Origin: Hesseltinella vesiculosa
Taxonomy: Eukaryota > Mucoromycota > Mucoromycetes > Mucorales > Cunninghamellaceae
DNA: 64,000 nucleotides
Direction of reading: 5' to 3'
NCBI GenBank assembly: GCA_002104935.1
Contig: MCGT01000008.1
Coordinates: 558,001-622,000, forward strand
Shown here: positions 34,711-46,884 of the stretch, in pieces
Layout of the letters: each line of letters opens with the position of its first letter
Numbering within the stretch: position 1 is the first letter of the stretch
Program-made: the position numbers and the translations under genes
Notes under the pieces: model-generated
Seen by the model: the letters and a program-made list of their open reading frames with translations, nothing else
Databases searched by the model: none
What the model was told of the DNA's origin: nothing

Positions 34711-34929
34711 ATGGAACAGAGCTTTGAGACACGATCTACAGAGGCTTGCGAAGGATTTAATGGACGAGGGCGACAGCTTCCTACTCAAGGAAACAGGGCT
34801 CTCGTACTAGAAACAACATCCTCAAGCCATGGCGCATTGACCTTGGAGCCTCCCGACCTCAATCTCATCGAACATTGTTACATGTTAATGGACTCGATGT
34901 CTGAAAAAACAAGGCTGTCATATGAATAA
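34711..34929 (+). pseudogene. Tc1/mariner-type transposase C-terminal relic
   Basis: The frame contains EPPDLNLIEHCYMLMD, a close match to the C-terminal signature of Tc1/mariner (DDE_3) transposases, SPDLNPIENLW, which includes the third catalytic acidic residue (here E of IEH). Only about 70 codons remain open, the upstream catalytic Asp motifs are absent and an A32 run abuts the 5' side, so this is a dead fragment. Terminal inverted repeats were not found. Confidence 0.5.
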
Positions 34930-35278
34930 GAGAGTGGTCGAACCAGATGTGGTGTCCTATGATTTTCATATCGAGCAACATAAAGCTGAGATCCTAGGAG
35001 CCCTTCCATGGAAATAGAATGCCGTTTGGATCAAGGAATAGTAAGATTGCACTTGCTTCTTATTCATTTTTTATCCATCGGTTCCGGTGCAGGGAAGAAC
35101 TCGGCTGCCAAGCTACTGGTTGGCAACCCTCGGGTTTGAAAAAAGAATAGCCAGCCAATAAAAAAAAGGCGCAAAAAAAAGTAGAGTGACGTGCTCAAAA
35201 GGAATAAAAGGCCCGATGCCATCTTTTTCTTCTCTCTTTTCCACTCCCAATCCAACCGAATAAGAAACACACCTTACG

Positions 35279-35464
35279 ATGCTATCAAGACTACTCTTTG
35301 GCGTGCGAGACCAAGTGACAAAGACTGTTCCTCGCCATAGCCGCCCCGTGGAAGAATCTGCTTTGTGCAAGCCTTTCTCCTTGGCAACTGCCTGCAAAAA
35401 TCCTAGGAAAAACAATGCCGATGAATTTATTCGAAAAGACCTCATTTCTGGCTCTTGGAATTGA
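35279..35464 (+). CDS. Possible small mitochondrial protein (61 aa)
   Basis: An ORF starting MLSRLLFGVRDQVTKTVPRH has a basic, amphipathic, acid-poor N-terminus of the mitochondrial presequence type. It is preceded by an AATAAAAGG TATA-like box near 35203 and a C/T-rich leader, and followed by aataaa at 35553, which together look like a compact gene. No domain recognised. Could also be chance. Confidence 0.4.
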   Translation: MLSRLLFGVRDQVTKTVPRHSRPVEESALCKPFSLATACKNPRKNNADEFIRKDLISGSWN

Positions 35465-35717
35465 TCCTATTACTCCAGAACAATCGCTCGTGGTCTTCAT
35501 GACTCACCTATATCCTTGTATTATATTTGTATTTTGTAAAACTTTTGACCAGAAATAAATCTCACCATGACAAACCGAAAAGCGGGGAAATCAATTTGCC
35601 TTCAAAGAAGGTTCAAGTGCTGTGTCACAGTCCCTTTCAAATCCAACAAGCGATCCAAGCTTGAGCAAAAAAAAAAAAAAAAAAAACGCACTTCTTCCCT
35701 TTCTTCACTTGTATCTA

Positions 35718-37073
35718 ATGACGATCACGCAGTCACAGCAAGAACCACAAACCGCAACAACAGAGAAAAGTGGCCGCCAATTTCACACCACCACCTCGGC
35801 TTACTGGTTGCCTAGCGACGAAGAGGAGATGGATCGTTTGACAGGCGTAAACAGTTTTTGACAAATACCTCGTACAAAAATGGTGGCTCATCCTTGTTTA
35901 CCTCCTTTTTTTTCTCATTGTACAGCAACATTTTGCCCTGAAGGGCCTGTTTGCCGGGTAGGATGCAACAAAAAAAACAGATAGGGTGATCCCAATCGAA
36001 TGGCTAAAAATATTTCCTTATTCCATTTCCAAAGCAACTTGAGCAGATTTATGCTGGACGAACAACATCATTTGAAACCTGGCACTCGGGTGTTGGACAT
36101 CGGCTGTGGACCTGGTAACTAGGAAAAAGTCCGCCAAGCCAAACATTTTACTCATCCAGCCTCTATTTGTTTAGGCACATGGCCCTTGGTAAATCTGGCT
36201 GCAAGATTGATTGCGTGTTTCGTCCCTGAATTTGTTTTTTGTTTTTAGGAAGTAGCCACTGATTTTCCCAGTGCCGAAGTCGTAGGTGTAGATATCGTGG
36301 ACATATTCCCAAAGGTAAAAGCTCGGTGACCAAATACGCGGTGATCCTAAAAAGTCCATTTTTTTTTTCATTCAACCACGATAAGACACATCCTACCAAT
36401 ACGACGTTCGAACTAGGCAACGTTGTGGATGGCCTCGCCTATCCCGACAACAGCTTTGATGTTGTTAACATGCGGTTCTTTTTGCTAGCCTTACGCAAGG
36501 AAGAATGGCCAAAAGCATATGCAGAGGCTCAGCGTTTGTTGAAACCTGGCGGCTATCTTCAAGTGTGGGAGTGCACGCCTTTAGTTTACGGGCGAGACTT
36601 TGTCTCTAACGTGGGAAAAAATGGTGAGGACAAAAAAAAGAGAGGTTATCAAAGGACGAACTCAAATTGTTGAAAACCATAAAGTGGCCAAGTTCATGGA
36701 AGCCCACGGTCAACATCCTTTTGTGGTTGACTACTTGCATGGGCTGTTGGAAGCTGCTGGCTTTGACGTTATAGACTTGGATAAGAGAATGGTTGATCTC
36801 GGTAATCCACAAGGTTCTCCACCGAAACGAAGCATGAGCTGACGCCTCGCTTTTTTTCCCCCCCTACAAATAGGCGAGCGAGGACCATTAAATCGGGCTT
36901 GTCTGTGGAACGTCGTAGATGTGGTCAAGAGTACACAACCATTCATGGCCTCGTTGTTAGGCTATGAAACTGACGAAGCCTACACTGCATTCACCCACCA
37001 GTTTGCTATTGAATGTCAAATGGACCCACATGCTTACTGGAAAGTGGCAAGAGCTGTTGCTCTGAAAAGATAA
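35718..37073 (+). CDS. SAM-dependent methyltransferase (class I)
   Basis: Start MTITQSQQEPQTATTEKSGR at 35718. Exons: 35718..35846, 35926..35957, 36035..36114, 36175..36188, 36249..36314, 36386..36623, 36655..36801, 36874..37073. The class I SAM fold is clear: motif I VLDIGCGPGTW is assembled across three exons, followed by FPSAEVVGVDI (motif II acidic), DNSFDVVNMRFFLLAL (motif post II) and LLKPGGYLQVWE (motif III). Exon 4 is only 14 bases. Between 36623 and 36655 the frame shifts: either a 31-base intron or one extra A in the caaaaaaaag run; removing one A would join both sides in one frame. Substrate unknown; such proteins are abundant in zygomycete fungi. Confidence 0.85.
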
Positions 37074-37108
37074 TAGACTTTGAATAAACGTCTTTTTTTT
37101 TATTGGCA

Positions 37109-39274
37109 TCATTCGCGAGAAAACATCGAAGGGGGGAACGCAGCTGGTATAGGCAAATGGCGACGATGGGGCAAGTGGGATGTGGAAGTAGAAGAGAAAG
37201 GGTGAGCATCAAAGGGAGGTGGTCGTGGGTGGGAACGTGATCTGGAGGTCAGATGATGTCGAGGCAAATAAGATGACAGAGAAGACCTCATTCTTGATGA
37301 AGGCAAGCTTGACGTGTACGATTCGTTTGTATTTTCATTGCTACCGGCTTCGTCGTCTTCCTCATCCTCGTCGCTGGCTCTGGGTGGATGATAATGATGG
37401 TGATGATGATACAGCGAGTGGCGTTCATCATCATCATTGGTCGAGCGGCGACGATGTGCTGAGTTTAGTGAAGCAGGTAGCAATGGAGGGAGGGGTGGCA
37501 TGGATGGCGATGTAAACTTGTCTTCATGCATGGACCGTGAAGGCATGGAGGCAGGAGGAGGCGCAAGAGGAGGCGATAGCATGTGAGGAGGAGGAGGAGG
37601 GAGCGGCCAGAGCCCATGGGTCGCAGCCGACGAGGAAGCGCCTGGAGGTGGCCCAGGAAGAGGAAGCGGCATTGCGAAAGCGTCGATGGGATGAAAGGGA
37701 AGTGGCAGTGGCGTAGGTAGATGTTGGGAGGCGAGATAATAATAATAGGAGAGGGGCAGCGAAGAAACAGGAGGGGGAGGCAGGCCAAATGAGTGGGGAT
37801 AGCCGATAGCCATATCCTGGTCTCTCGTCCTTGACGACCGGCGCTTGCTCTGACGGCGGCGACGAGAAGAGGCGCCTCGGAGTCGTTGGTGTGACGGAGG
37901 ATGGTGAGAAGTGTCGGAGAGGCTGCCAGAGGAAAACTGGTCGTCGTTGTCAGCCAGGGTGCTTGTGGAAAGTGTAGATGGCGCGTGGCGATGGGTTTGT
38001 GATTTAGGCAGCGTGGCTGATAAGGTGGGCTGTGCAGAAGAACTTGGCATGGCTGGATCAGCAGCGATGGCCTCTGTGTCTGAGGAGGATGAGATCGAAA
38101 TGGAAATGTTGGACGACAAAGGCGAGTCAGAATAAGGCTGGTCTGCGGATTGTGTTTCATCCTCCACGGCAGAATGGTAATGTGGTTGGCGAGAAGGGTC
38201 TGGTGGTGAAGGATGTTTGGTGGTGGGTAAACGCATGCTGAGCGGACGGCGGCGACGAGGCGACCGGTCGTTCAGTGGGGCTTGACTGGCGGTGCGGTCA
38301 GCTGATTTGGATCGGTGACGTGAACGAGAGGCTGCTGTGGTCATCATAGGCTGGTGGTTGTGCTGATCCCATTGTTGTTGCCAATTTCGAGTCACGGTGA
38401 GCAAATGATCACGCGTCTGTTGCAGTTCTAGCATGATGTGGTGATCCCGCTGCTCCCGCTCAAGCTCCTTTGCCTGGTAGACTTGTCGATCTCGTTCTCG
38501 TTCAGAGTGCAGCTGCAGCATTTGATCCCTGAGATGACCAACAATGGCTTGCCAATCAGCGGTCGCGCTCGGTTCAGACGAGAGTGAGTGCCCTTTGGTC
38601 TTTTTTACTGTTGTTGTTGTTGGGGTTGCCAGGGTCTGGGGTTTGAGTTTAGGACGTTGGCTGTGGGGAGCGGAAGCAGAGACAAAAGTGTTGCTGTGAA
38701 CACCAGGCTGATTCGTTTCTTTTTTCATAGGCTGCTTGTTTTTCCTATGGAGAGAGCCAGTTGAGTGAGAGGGGGAGTGAAAATGCGAAGGCGCTGCTGA
38801 CGTTGTGGACGAAGGATTAGGCAAGAGAATCTGTTGCACAAAAGGAGGCAGCTGGTGTTCATGATTGGCAGCAGGGCGTAGGTTGTTGATATCATGTGGC
38901 AGTGTTGTTGACACATGGTCGGAAGGAGAACGGTTGGGAGCCGAGGCATCTACTGTTTCTGTTACACTGGTCACGGCAAGCAGCTTCAGGCCAGCATTGG
39001 CAGCTGACGGTCTCCCAAGGGCATCCCTGGCGCCAGCAAATGGTTGATGCGGTGACACGGTCGACGTTCCAGGGGATGGTTTCGTCGGCGATAACAACGA
39101 CGCAGCTTGAGAAGTCGACAAGGATGGCCGTTTGGTGGCAGCAGTGGAGCTGATGGGATAAGGAGGAGACGAGGTGTTCACAAGGACGGCAAAAGACTCA
39201 GACGGCGGGGTGGGCGATGGTGACGACGTCGGTGCATAGAGTGTTTCCAAGGGGTTGTCGTTGATCATGGTCAT
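37109..39274 (-). CDS. Low-complexity Ser/Pro/His-rich protein with a central coiled coil
   Basis: Single-exon ORF of 721 residues from the ATG at 39274 (MTMINDNPLETLYAPTSSPS). The frame is open up to 39379 but that part is Phe-rich leader. Residues about 250-340 form a Gln/Glu/Arg-rich heptad region (HLRDQMLQLHSERERDRQVY; ELEREQRDHHIMLELQQTRD) suited to a coiled coil; the rest is Ser/Pro/Arg/His-rich, with PPPPP runs, a His run near HHHHHYHP and acidic DEDEEDDEAGS. No enzyme domain. I do not recognise it; a scaffold or RNA/DNA-associated role is conceivable but unsupported. Confidence 0.75.
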   Translation of the reverse strand: MTMINDNPLETLYAPTSSPSPTPPSESFAVLVNTSSPPYPISSTAATKRPSLSTSQAASLLSPTKPSPGTSTVSPHQPFAGARDALGRPSAANAGLKLLAVTSVTETVDASAPNRSPSDHVSTTLPHDINNLRPAANHEHQLPPFVQQILLPNPSSTTSAAPSHFHSPSHSTGSLHRKNKQPMKKETNQPGVHSNTFVSASAPHSQRPKLKPQTLATPTTTTVKKTKGHSLSSEPSATADWQAIVGHLRDQMLQLHSERERDRQVYQAKELEREQRDHHIMLELQQTRDHLLTVTRNWQQQWDQHNHQPMMTTAASRSRHRSKSADRTASQAPLNDRSPRRRRPLSMRLPTTKHPSPPDPSRQPHYHSAVEDETQSADQPYSDSPLSSNISISISSSSDTEAIAADPAMPSSSAQPTLSATLPKSQTHRHAPSTLSTSTLADNDDQFSSGSLSDTSHHPPSHQRLRGASSRRRRQSKRRSSRTRDQDMAIGYPHSFGLPPPPVSSLPLSYYYYLASQHLPTPLPLPFHPIDAFAMPLPLPGPPPGASSSAATHGLWPLPPPPPHMLSPPLAPPPASMPSRSMHEDKFTSPSMPPLPPLLPASLNSAHRRRSTNDDDERHSLYHHHHHYHPPRASDEDEEDDEAGSNENTNESYTSSLPSSRMRSSLSSYLPRHHLTSRSRSHPRPPPFDAHPFSSTSTSHLPHRRHLPIPAAFPPSMFSRE

Positions 39275-39537
39275 GTTCAAGGGAAATCTGAAACAAAAAA
39301 AAAAAAAAAAAAGTAAAAAAAAGTCGAGGGAAAAAAAAAAAGAATCAGTTGCCAGTGTCCAGCTTGTGCCACCATTCAAGAGGTCGACGAGGGTTGTGGT
39401 AAGGTGGAGTAAATAAAAAAGGGATCAAAAAAATTTATTGCATCTAGAACAACAAGTAAAATAAACAAGAGAGGTGTACGGGGAGGAGAGGGTGAATGCG
39501 AAGAAGGAAAAAAGCAGTGGGTCAAGGAAGATCAGAG

Positions 39538-41302
<1,765 letters not shown>

Positions 41303-42176
41303 TCTTGTTGTTGAAAAAGTGAGGGAAGAAAACAACAAGGCGAGGGGGGAAGGGTGGCAGGCTTTTTTTCTGTCTCCGCTGACGTTCAACTTTTTTTTTT
41401 CCAGCTCCAAATGCCCAGCCAGGGTCGAACTGAAAAGCCACCCATCGCCATGGAAAATCAAAACTGAGAGCCAATCGAATTGAAGTGGCACTTTGAAGTA
41501 ACCTTTCAGTTCATCTAAGGAGAGAATTCATGGTATTGAACGAAGAGCATTTTCTTCATTTAAAACCCAAAAAAAAAAAAAATTGAAAGGCTGGTGGTCC
41601 GTGTCAGATGTGGACCCTCATTAAATTGACCATGACGGTGGGGAAGAAATGAAAAGAGTGCAGATGCATCTGAACATTCGCTAAAGAAAGGGTGAATGGA
41701 GATTAGTCAAGTGGCTTTTATTAACAAATTTTCAGAGCCTAGCTACTAGTCAATGGCTTTCAGCCAAGGCTTGGGACACTGCCAAAGTCTTCAGCGTATC
41801 TTAGAATCATCAGGATCAAACCTGAACATGATTTTGCAGATGCAGCAAGAAACGACATTTCAACTTGAGAGCAGTGACCAAAGGGAGTTGTTAAATTTCT
41901 ATCCTAGTTGTCCATTGTCACGTCGCAGCAATGATAAAATCTGACTTGCGTGCACTAGGCATGGTTTCGCGCGCGCACTACCGGTCATTTGAGGTTGACG
42001 TAGATTGGGTGTTTGCCGCCGCCTAGCCCAGAACGCTAGTCCTGTTCCCCCCTAGACATTTTAACCCAGCCCACGACTGATCTTGTATTCGACAATCTAT
42101 GGTTGACATGGAATAAAATTTTATTTACATTGGAAAGAGAGGAGCGGGGAAAAAGGGGAATGTCTGAGTCAATGAA
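41303..42176. other. Intergenic region between ATP2 and the PPR gene
   Basis: ATP2 promoter and leader (T9 at 41391-41400, A13 at 41569-41582) and the 3' flank of the PPR gene with aataaaatttt near 42112. No supported ORF. Confidence 0.5.
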
Positions 42177-43898
42177 TCATGCTTGTTTGGATCTTTCCTT
42201 TGCCCAACGCAGGACTTTGAGCGTTTCCTTGTTTGGTTGGATGCCTTGATGTTTCATTTCTTCGTAAACCCGTTTGACTTGTGGCCACTGGTTGGCTTTG
42301 GCCCAGGCACGCATCACAATGGTATAAGAGGCTACATTCACTGGTGCATTGTGAGAAATGAGTTCTTGGAGCATCTGTTCACAGGATTCTGGGTTGGGCT
42401 CAAAAGCAGTGGCTAGCATCAGGGTGTTGAAAGTGTAGGAGGTAGGCTTGATACCTTGGTGGAGCATGTCTTGGTAAGCCTGGGTCACCATATCAAAGGC
42501 ATTATGGCGAAGGAAGGCACGCATGAAAACGGTATAAATATAGACAGAGGGCTTGGTGTGGTGCATCAGGCGGTCAAAAGTAAAGGTATCAGTGACTTGC
42601 AGGCTTGGTTGATTGTCGGGTAATGGCAGTGGATGAGATTGCCGGGATTGAGTAGTGAAGCGGGCGTAATAGGCAAGGACGTTGGCCAAAGAGGTCTGAC
42701 CAAGCAATGCATTGATAACGATGCTGCCTGTATGTGGGGTCAGGGCCAATGCATTCGAGGCAAAGAAGCGGTCAAAGAGTTGCAGGGCATAGCCATTGTC
42801 GCGTTGGGCCACGTGCATGCTCATCAAGCAGTTGGCAATATGTTGGTCAACAGCGATATTTTCCTTTTTCATGCTTTCGTAGATACGCCAGGCTTCGTCG
42901 ACCAGATTGGCATCACCAAGTCCGTGGATCAGGATGGCATAGGAGTACACATCAGGCTTGAGACCGGCATCACGTAATTTGGTGAAGAAGCTGACGGCGG
43001 CCTCGATGTCTAGGCGTTCCATGGAGTGATGCATCAGGACATTATAGGTGACAAGCGTGGGCTGGATGCGAGCACTGATCATGCTGCGAAAGACTGCTTC
43101 AGCCTTGTCATAGGCACCTTCGCGCATGTAGCCATCCATGAGCGAGGTATAGATGTGCACATCAGGCTTGAGGTTAAAGGCTTCCAAGCGTGATACCCAT
43201 TTGTTTGCACGTTGCATTTGTCCGTTACGGCAACACCCGCTGATGATGGTGGTGAAGGAATGGATGGATGGCGTCTTTTTTCGAGCGATCGCGGCGTACA
43301 AGAGCTTCGTCGCCTTGGTATGCTGGTTGTTGTTGGCAATGATATGAATGCGACGGTTGAATTCTTCCAAGGTTCGTGGCTTGCGGGCTGCCTGTCGTTG
43401 TTCAGCGTCAGGGTTGTACCTTAATGACTTTGGCTCTGGTTTTGGTCTGCGTTTGCGATTAGGCAGGCGGTCAGACTTCTTGAGGGGGTGCAGGGGTCGT
43501 TTAGTAGTGGCTCGGGCTTGTAAGATCAGGTGCTTGAAACTATTGTTGGACAGCATGATCATGCTCTCCGCGCCTTTCTTCCTGGGCGGCGGTGTGGACG
43601 ACTGGGCAGAAGACTCAGTCGTGTGAGACTTGGCGGACTTGCTCCCTGGTGACTTTGTTGCAGTGGCATTAACCGACTTGGCTGTTGTCCTGGGCCGATT
43701 GGATTTGTAGGGTTTGCCTTGGTACGATGCTGGAGAAGTAAGAGCTGTGGTAGTTGTATAACCACGATTAGCAAATGGGGATTGCCAGGCGGAAGTCAAG
43801 GGTTGCGATCGGCAAACCAGGGGCACAGCAGAGGGTCGGGAAACAATCGCACGTAGGACAATGACTACAAGTGACTGTGAATGGTGCAAGTGTTGCAT
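42177..43898 (-). CDS. Pentatricopeptide repeat (PPR) protein, probably mitochondrial
   Basis: Single-exon ORF, 573 residues, from the ATG at 43898 (MQHLHHSQSLVVIVLRAIVS); upstream in-frame codons have no ATG. The N-terminus is basic and acid-free, a likely mitochondrial targeting sequence, followed by a disordered Lys/Pro/Ser linker. From about residue 195 tandem 35-residue helical pairs occur: PSIHSFTTIISGCCRNGQMQ, PDVHIYTSLMDGYMREGAYD, PTLVTYNVLMHHSMERLDIE, PDVYSYAILIHGLGDANLVD, and later PTSYTFNTLMLATAFEPNPE and VASYTIVMRAWAKANQWPQV. I count about eight or nine repeats. PPR proteins bind organellar RNA and act in processing, stability or translation; the target is unknown. Confidence 0.92.
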   Translation of the reverse strand: MQHLHHSQSLVVIVLRAIVSRPSAVPLVCRSQPLTSAWQSPFANRGYTTTTALTSPASYQGKPYKSNRPRTTAKSVNATATKSPGSKSAKSHTTESSAQSSTPPPRKKGAESMIMLSNNSFKHLILQARATTKRPLHPLKKSDRLPNRKRRPKPEPKSLRYNPDAEQRQAARKPRTLEEFNRRIHIIANNNQHTKATKLLYAAIARKKTPSIHSFTTIISGCCRNGQMQRANKWVSRLEAFNLKPDVHIYTSLMDGYMREGAYDKAEAVFRSMISARIQPTLVTYNVLMHHSMERLDIEAAVSFFTKLRDAGLKPDVYSYAILIHGLGDANLVDEAWRIYESMKKENIAVDQHIANCLMSMHVAQRDNGYALQLFDRFFASNALALTPHTGSIVINALLGQTSLANVLAYYARFTTQSRQSHPLPLPDNQPSLQVTDTFTFDRLMHHTKPSVYIYTVFMRAFLRHNAFDMVTQAYQDMLHQGIKPTSYTFNTLMLATAFEPNPESCEQMLQELISHNAPVNVASYTIVMRAWAKANQWPQVKRVYEEMKHQGIQPNKETLKVLRWAKERSKQA

Positions 43899-44508
43899 GG
43901 TGATCTTTGTTTCGGCGATCAATGAGATAGAGAAGTGAGTAGGAACAATTGATCAAAAAAAAAAGAGAGAGAGAGAGAGAGTAAAAATCAAAAAAAAAAG
44001 TGGATGGGGTAGACTCTTTTTTTGGATTAAACGCTGATCTATTTCTTCTTTCTTTATAAATCAAGGGATGAACGAAAAGGGAGAGGAAGGAGTGGAGTAA
44101 CGGACACAATGACAATGGAGATCAAACAGCACCAAGGACAAAGAGAAAGGAAGGAAAGAAGAAAGGAAAAAAAAAAAACAATAGGGCCCGCCGCCTGAAA
44201 AAAAAAAGTGACGGTTCAAAAAGCTGGGGAATACGGTAGCTCCACCCGGTGCCATACGCAAGTGATAGGCACACTGGTCACAGTTTAAGGAAAGACAGTA
44301 GAAATAAGGATATATCAAGAATGAATTCAAGTTTACGAGTCCCGAAGCCAAGAGCATTGCCAAGTACTGCAAGAAATTTTGCCAAGCGAATTTGTTGCAT
44401 GGGTTCCAAAGTCTGCAAGATACAGTAAAACTCCAGTTTACTGCAAAAAAGCGGAAGTGCGTATTTTTTCTTTTTCTCTTTATCCCTATTCTATACCACT
44501 TGAACAGA
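43899..44508. other. Divergent intergenic region
   Basis: Shared upstream region of the PPR gene (minus) and the I78-type gene (plus). Contains a (GA)n stretch at 43964-43981 and A runs at 43951-43962 and 44168-44178. Minus-strand ORF fragments near 44217-44372 are hydrophobic but unsupported. Confidence 0.5.
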
Positions 44509-44827
44509 ATGAACCCTTATCTGCAACGATATAATAACAACCAGCAAGGTGATGACTGCGATGGCTGGAAGAACAAACTCGTTGGCAAAGTCATCTTGGA
44601 CGACACCTCAAACACACACCTCCCTGCTGATTCGGTAAGCTTTAACAGTCGAACAAAGGGCAAGTTGCAAGCTGACCCATTTATAATAGGTTGTTCGACG
44701 CAATGAATTGCCTTCGTTACATCGGGTCCTAGCCCCAAACTCGGTTTGCACGATGGATTATCGCCCAGAACGTTTGAACATTCGAGTCGATGACAGCAAC
44801 AAGGTCCACGCTGTTTATTACGGTTAA
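44509..44827 (+). CDS. Peptidase inhibitor I78-like small protein
   Basis: Two exons (44509..44634 and 44690..44827) encode 87 residues. The core follows the I78 pattern: WKNKLVGK near residue 20, then LHRVLAPNSVCTMDYRPERL and NIRVDDSNKVHAVYYG at the C-terminus (family: LVG, RVI-PG-xVTxDYRxDRLN, D-x-I--V-CG). I78 proteins inhibit serine proteases of the subtilisin or chymotrypsin type. There is no signal peptide (MNPYLQRYNNNQQGDDCDGW), so it likely acts in the cytosol, perhaps against the cell's own vacuolar proteases. The usual terminal Cys of bacterial members is replaced by Tyr. Confidence 0.8.
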
Positions 44828-44997
44828 TAAGGTCAATTCCTGTTTTGTCTATGAATCACAGGAAAATAAATTTGCTTTGTGACCATGTACCATTAACACA
44901 TTCTACATGCAAATCAGGGGAGTTTGACCTTTGGCTTGGGTGGGAGACTGTTTTTAATATGTATCGATTATTTGCCTGCGAGTTGCCGCCACAAAAG

Positions 44998-45060
44998 ACT
45001 AAATCTTATTGACTGGGCAATCTTCACTGATCGACTTGATTTTTTCAGCACTAATGCTTT
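44998..45060. repeat. Remnant of the foldback-element core
   Basis: attgactgggcaatcttcac followed by gatcgacttgattttttcag matches the conserved core of the inverted-repeat family (gttggctgggcaacctTCAC...). It lies just outside copy C and suggests a nested insertion. Confidence 0.55.
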
Positions 45061-45186
45061 TATCAAAGGAGCTGTAGGGCAATTTCATTTTTAAGAAAAG
45101 GCAGAGGCATCCCCTTGACGATCTGGCTAAAAAATCAGCGAGGATGAGACCCTCTGAGAATCACCGGATGCGTAAGATGCACAGTC

Positions 45187-46175
45187 CGTGCGAAATCATT
45201 TTTAGTGCATGTTTGCCAGCTTTCTAGCTCTTCACATGTTAGAGAGAGCTGCAATTTTTTAAGCCAAGGTTATTTTTCATGATTTTGCACTGGTATGCAA
45301 AATTTGGAGGTGGATTTATTAGCACAGTGATTTTTTGATCCGATCACCTGGGAGGTTGCATGGAGGAAATGGCTGATTTTTGTTTTTTTTTAGCTGGGAA
45401 ATAGGCGGTGTCAAAACAAAAGTGAGCAAACGTTAGCTGGGCGACCATCACCAATCGACCTGATTTTTTGCAGAACCATCATCATTCATGCACTGTGCAC
45501 TTGTACAAAATTTCACATTTATCCAATCACTCAAAAATGATGTACCGCGTTTGCTTTTTTTTTTCTTTTTTCAATGTCATAGCCATATTCATTCGCACAA
45601 TACCCCTCGATTTCTGCAGTGGCTACAGGTGCACGCAGGGCAGTTCCAAATCAAAATCCAAAGTCCCGGTTTGATGAAGGAGTATCGTCAATAATACCGT
45701 GATCATGTCGCACCTGGCGATGTTGATCCAACTTGTGCAAAAGAGCACCAACTTACGCTGAACACCAATTGCCCTGCCAGCCGAAATCCGAGGGGGACGG
45801 TGCGGAGGCTGAATACTGCCAAATAATTTTTTCAGGATGAGGGTAGATGTGAAATTTTGTTCAAGTGTAAATATGCATGAATGATGATGGTTCTGCAAAA
45901 AATCAGGTCGATTGATGATAGTCGCCCAGCTAACGTTTGCTCACTTTTGTTTTGACACCGCCTATTTCCCAGCTAAAAAAAAAAAACAAAATCAGCTTTC
46001 CTCCCAGGTGATCGGATCAAAAAATCACTGTGCAAAATTGCTCTAATAAATCCATCCCCAAATTTTGCATACCAGTGCAAAATCATGAGAAATAACCTTG
46101 ACTTAAAAAATTGCAGCTCTCTCTAACATGTGAAGAGCTAGAAAGCTGGCAAACATGCACTAAAAATGATGTTGC
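45187..46175. repeat. Foldback (inverted-repeat) element, copy C
   Basis: The most complete copy: a left arm at about 45187-45545 and a right arm at about 45838-46175 are inverse repeats with few mismatches. Landmarks: tgcatgtttgccagctttct at 45218-45237 pairs with agaaagctggcaaacatgca at 46139-46158; aacgttagctgggcgaccat pairs with atagtcgcccagctaacgtt. The outer boundary on both sides is aaatnatttttagtgcatgt / its inverse. The centre carries GGACGGTGCGGAGGCTGAAT, shared with copies A and its neighbour. No transposase ORF. Confidence 0.88.
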
Positions 46176-46597
46176 ACGCACAAGATTTTTTACTTTCTCG
46201 CGTATATGAAAGTTACAGTGTTGCCCAAAAACAGAAATTGCATTTTATTGGACCATTCAAACGCTGGGCAGCTTTTCAAGTCCAAGGGGCTTTCCTCAAG
46301 CCTCGTCTTTTTCAAAAATCACAGCCTTGCCGGTGACTAAACTCACTCTGAGTGTGTCCATTTCCAAACGTGCATTTTTTACAACCCAAACTGGCCACCG
46401 AACAAATGTAAAATTGCTGTATCCCACAATGAAAAGAATCACATGAAAATTTGTCGAGTGTCGCCACTTGGTTTGAAAAGGGCTATCTCCTGTGTATTCT
46501 ACAATGTCCAAAGGATTGTTGGAGTGTTACATTTTATTGCGATGATCTAGCTGGTCCAGGATAACCAGAATTTGTAGAGTACACGGGTGGGATGAGT
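46176..46597. other. Intergenic region
   Basis: No supported gene between repeat copy C and the DUF1748 gene. A 71-codon minus ORF at 46296-46511 has no domain or promoter signal. Confidence 0.4.
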
Positions 46598-46884
46598 CTA
46601 ATTGTTCTTGCGCTCAAAGTAAGATGAATTGTTCATAAATACGATGCTGTTGTCCAACACCCATTCGCCAACATTCAAGTATTTCTGAAAGTAGGAGCGG
46701 CCGTCTTCGCTTTCAATCGAGGCAACCTTGGGCCTGAAAAAAAAAAGCAGAGATGTTTGAGCACTTCAAGATGATGCTTTGACAAGATGATTCCTTACTG
46801 TAAACCAGTGTTGCGTTTAATTCCGGCTAGAACTGTGGATATCAAGACAGCATCGGCAGTGACATGAAGAATTCGGCCCAACAT
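46598..46884 (-). CDS. DUF1748-family small protein
   Basis: Two exons (46884..46799 and 46733..46598) give 73 residues starting MLGRILHVTADAVLISTVLA and continuing GIKRNTGLQPKVASIE to YFERKNN. The pattern MxGRxxHxxxDxxLxSxxLAGIKRxTGL is characteristic of the fungal DUF1748 family, small conserved proteins of about 75 residues; members are thought to be mitochondrial, with little known of their function. The aromatic-rich C-terminal half (YFQKYLNVGEWVLDNSI) matches the family length. The intron donor falls within the Gln codon after TGL. Confidence 0.85.

Noticed and set aside
43079..43626. Several ORFs in other frames across the PPR gene
   Set aside because: Shadows of the intact 573-codon PPR ORF.
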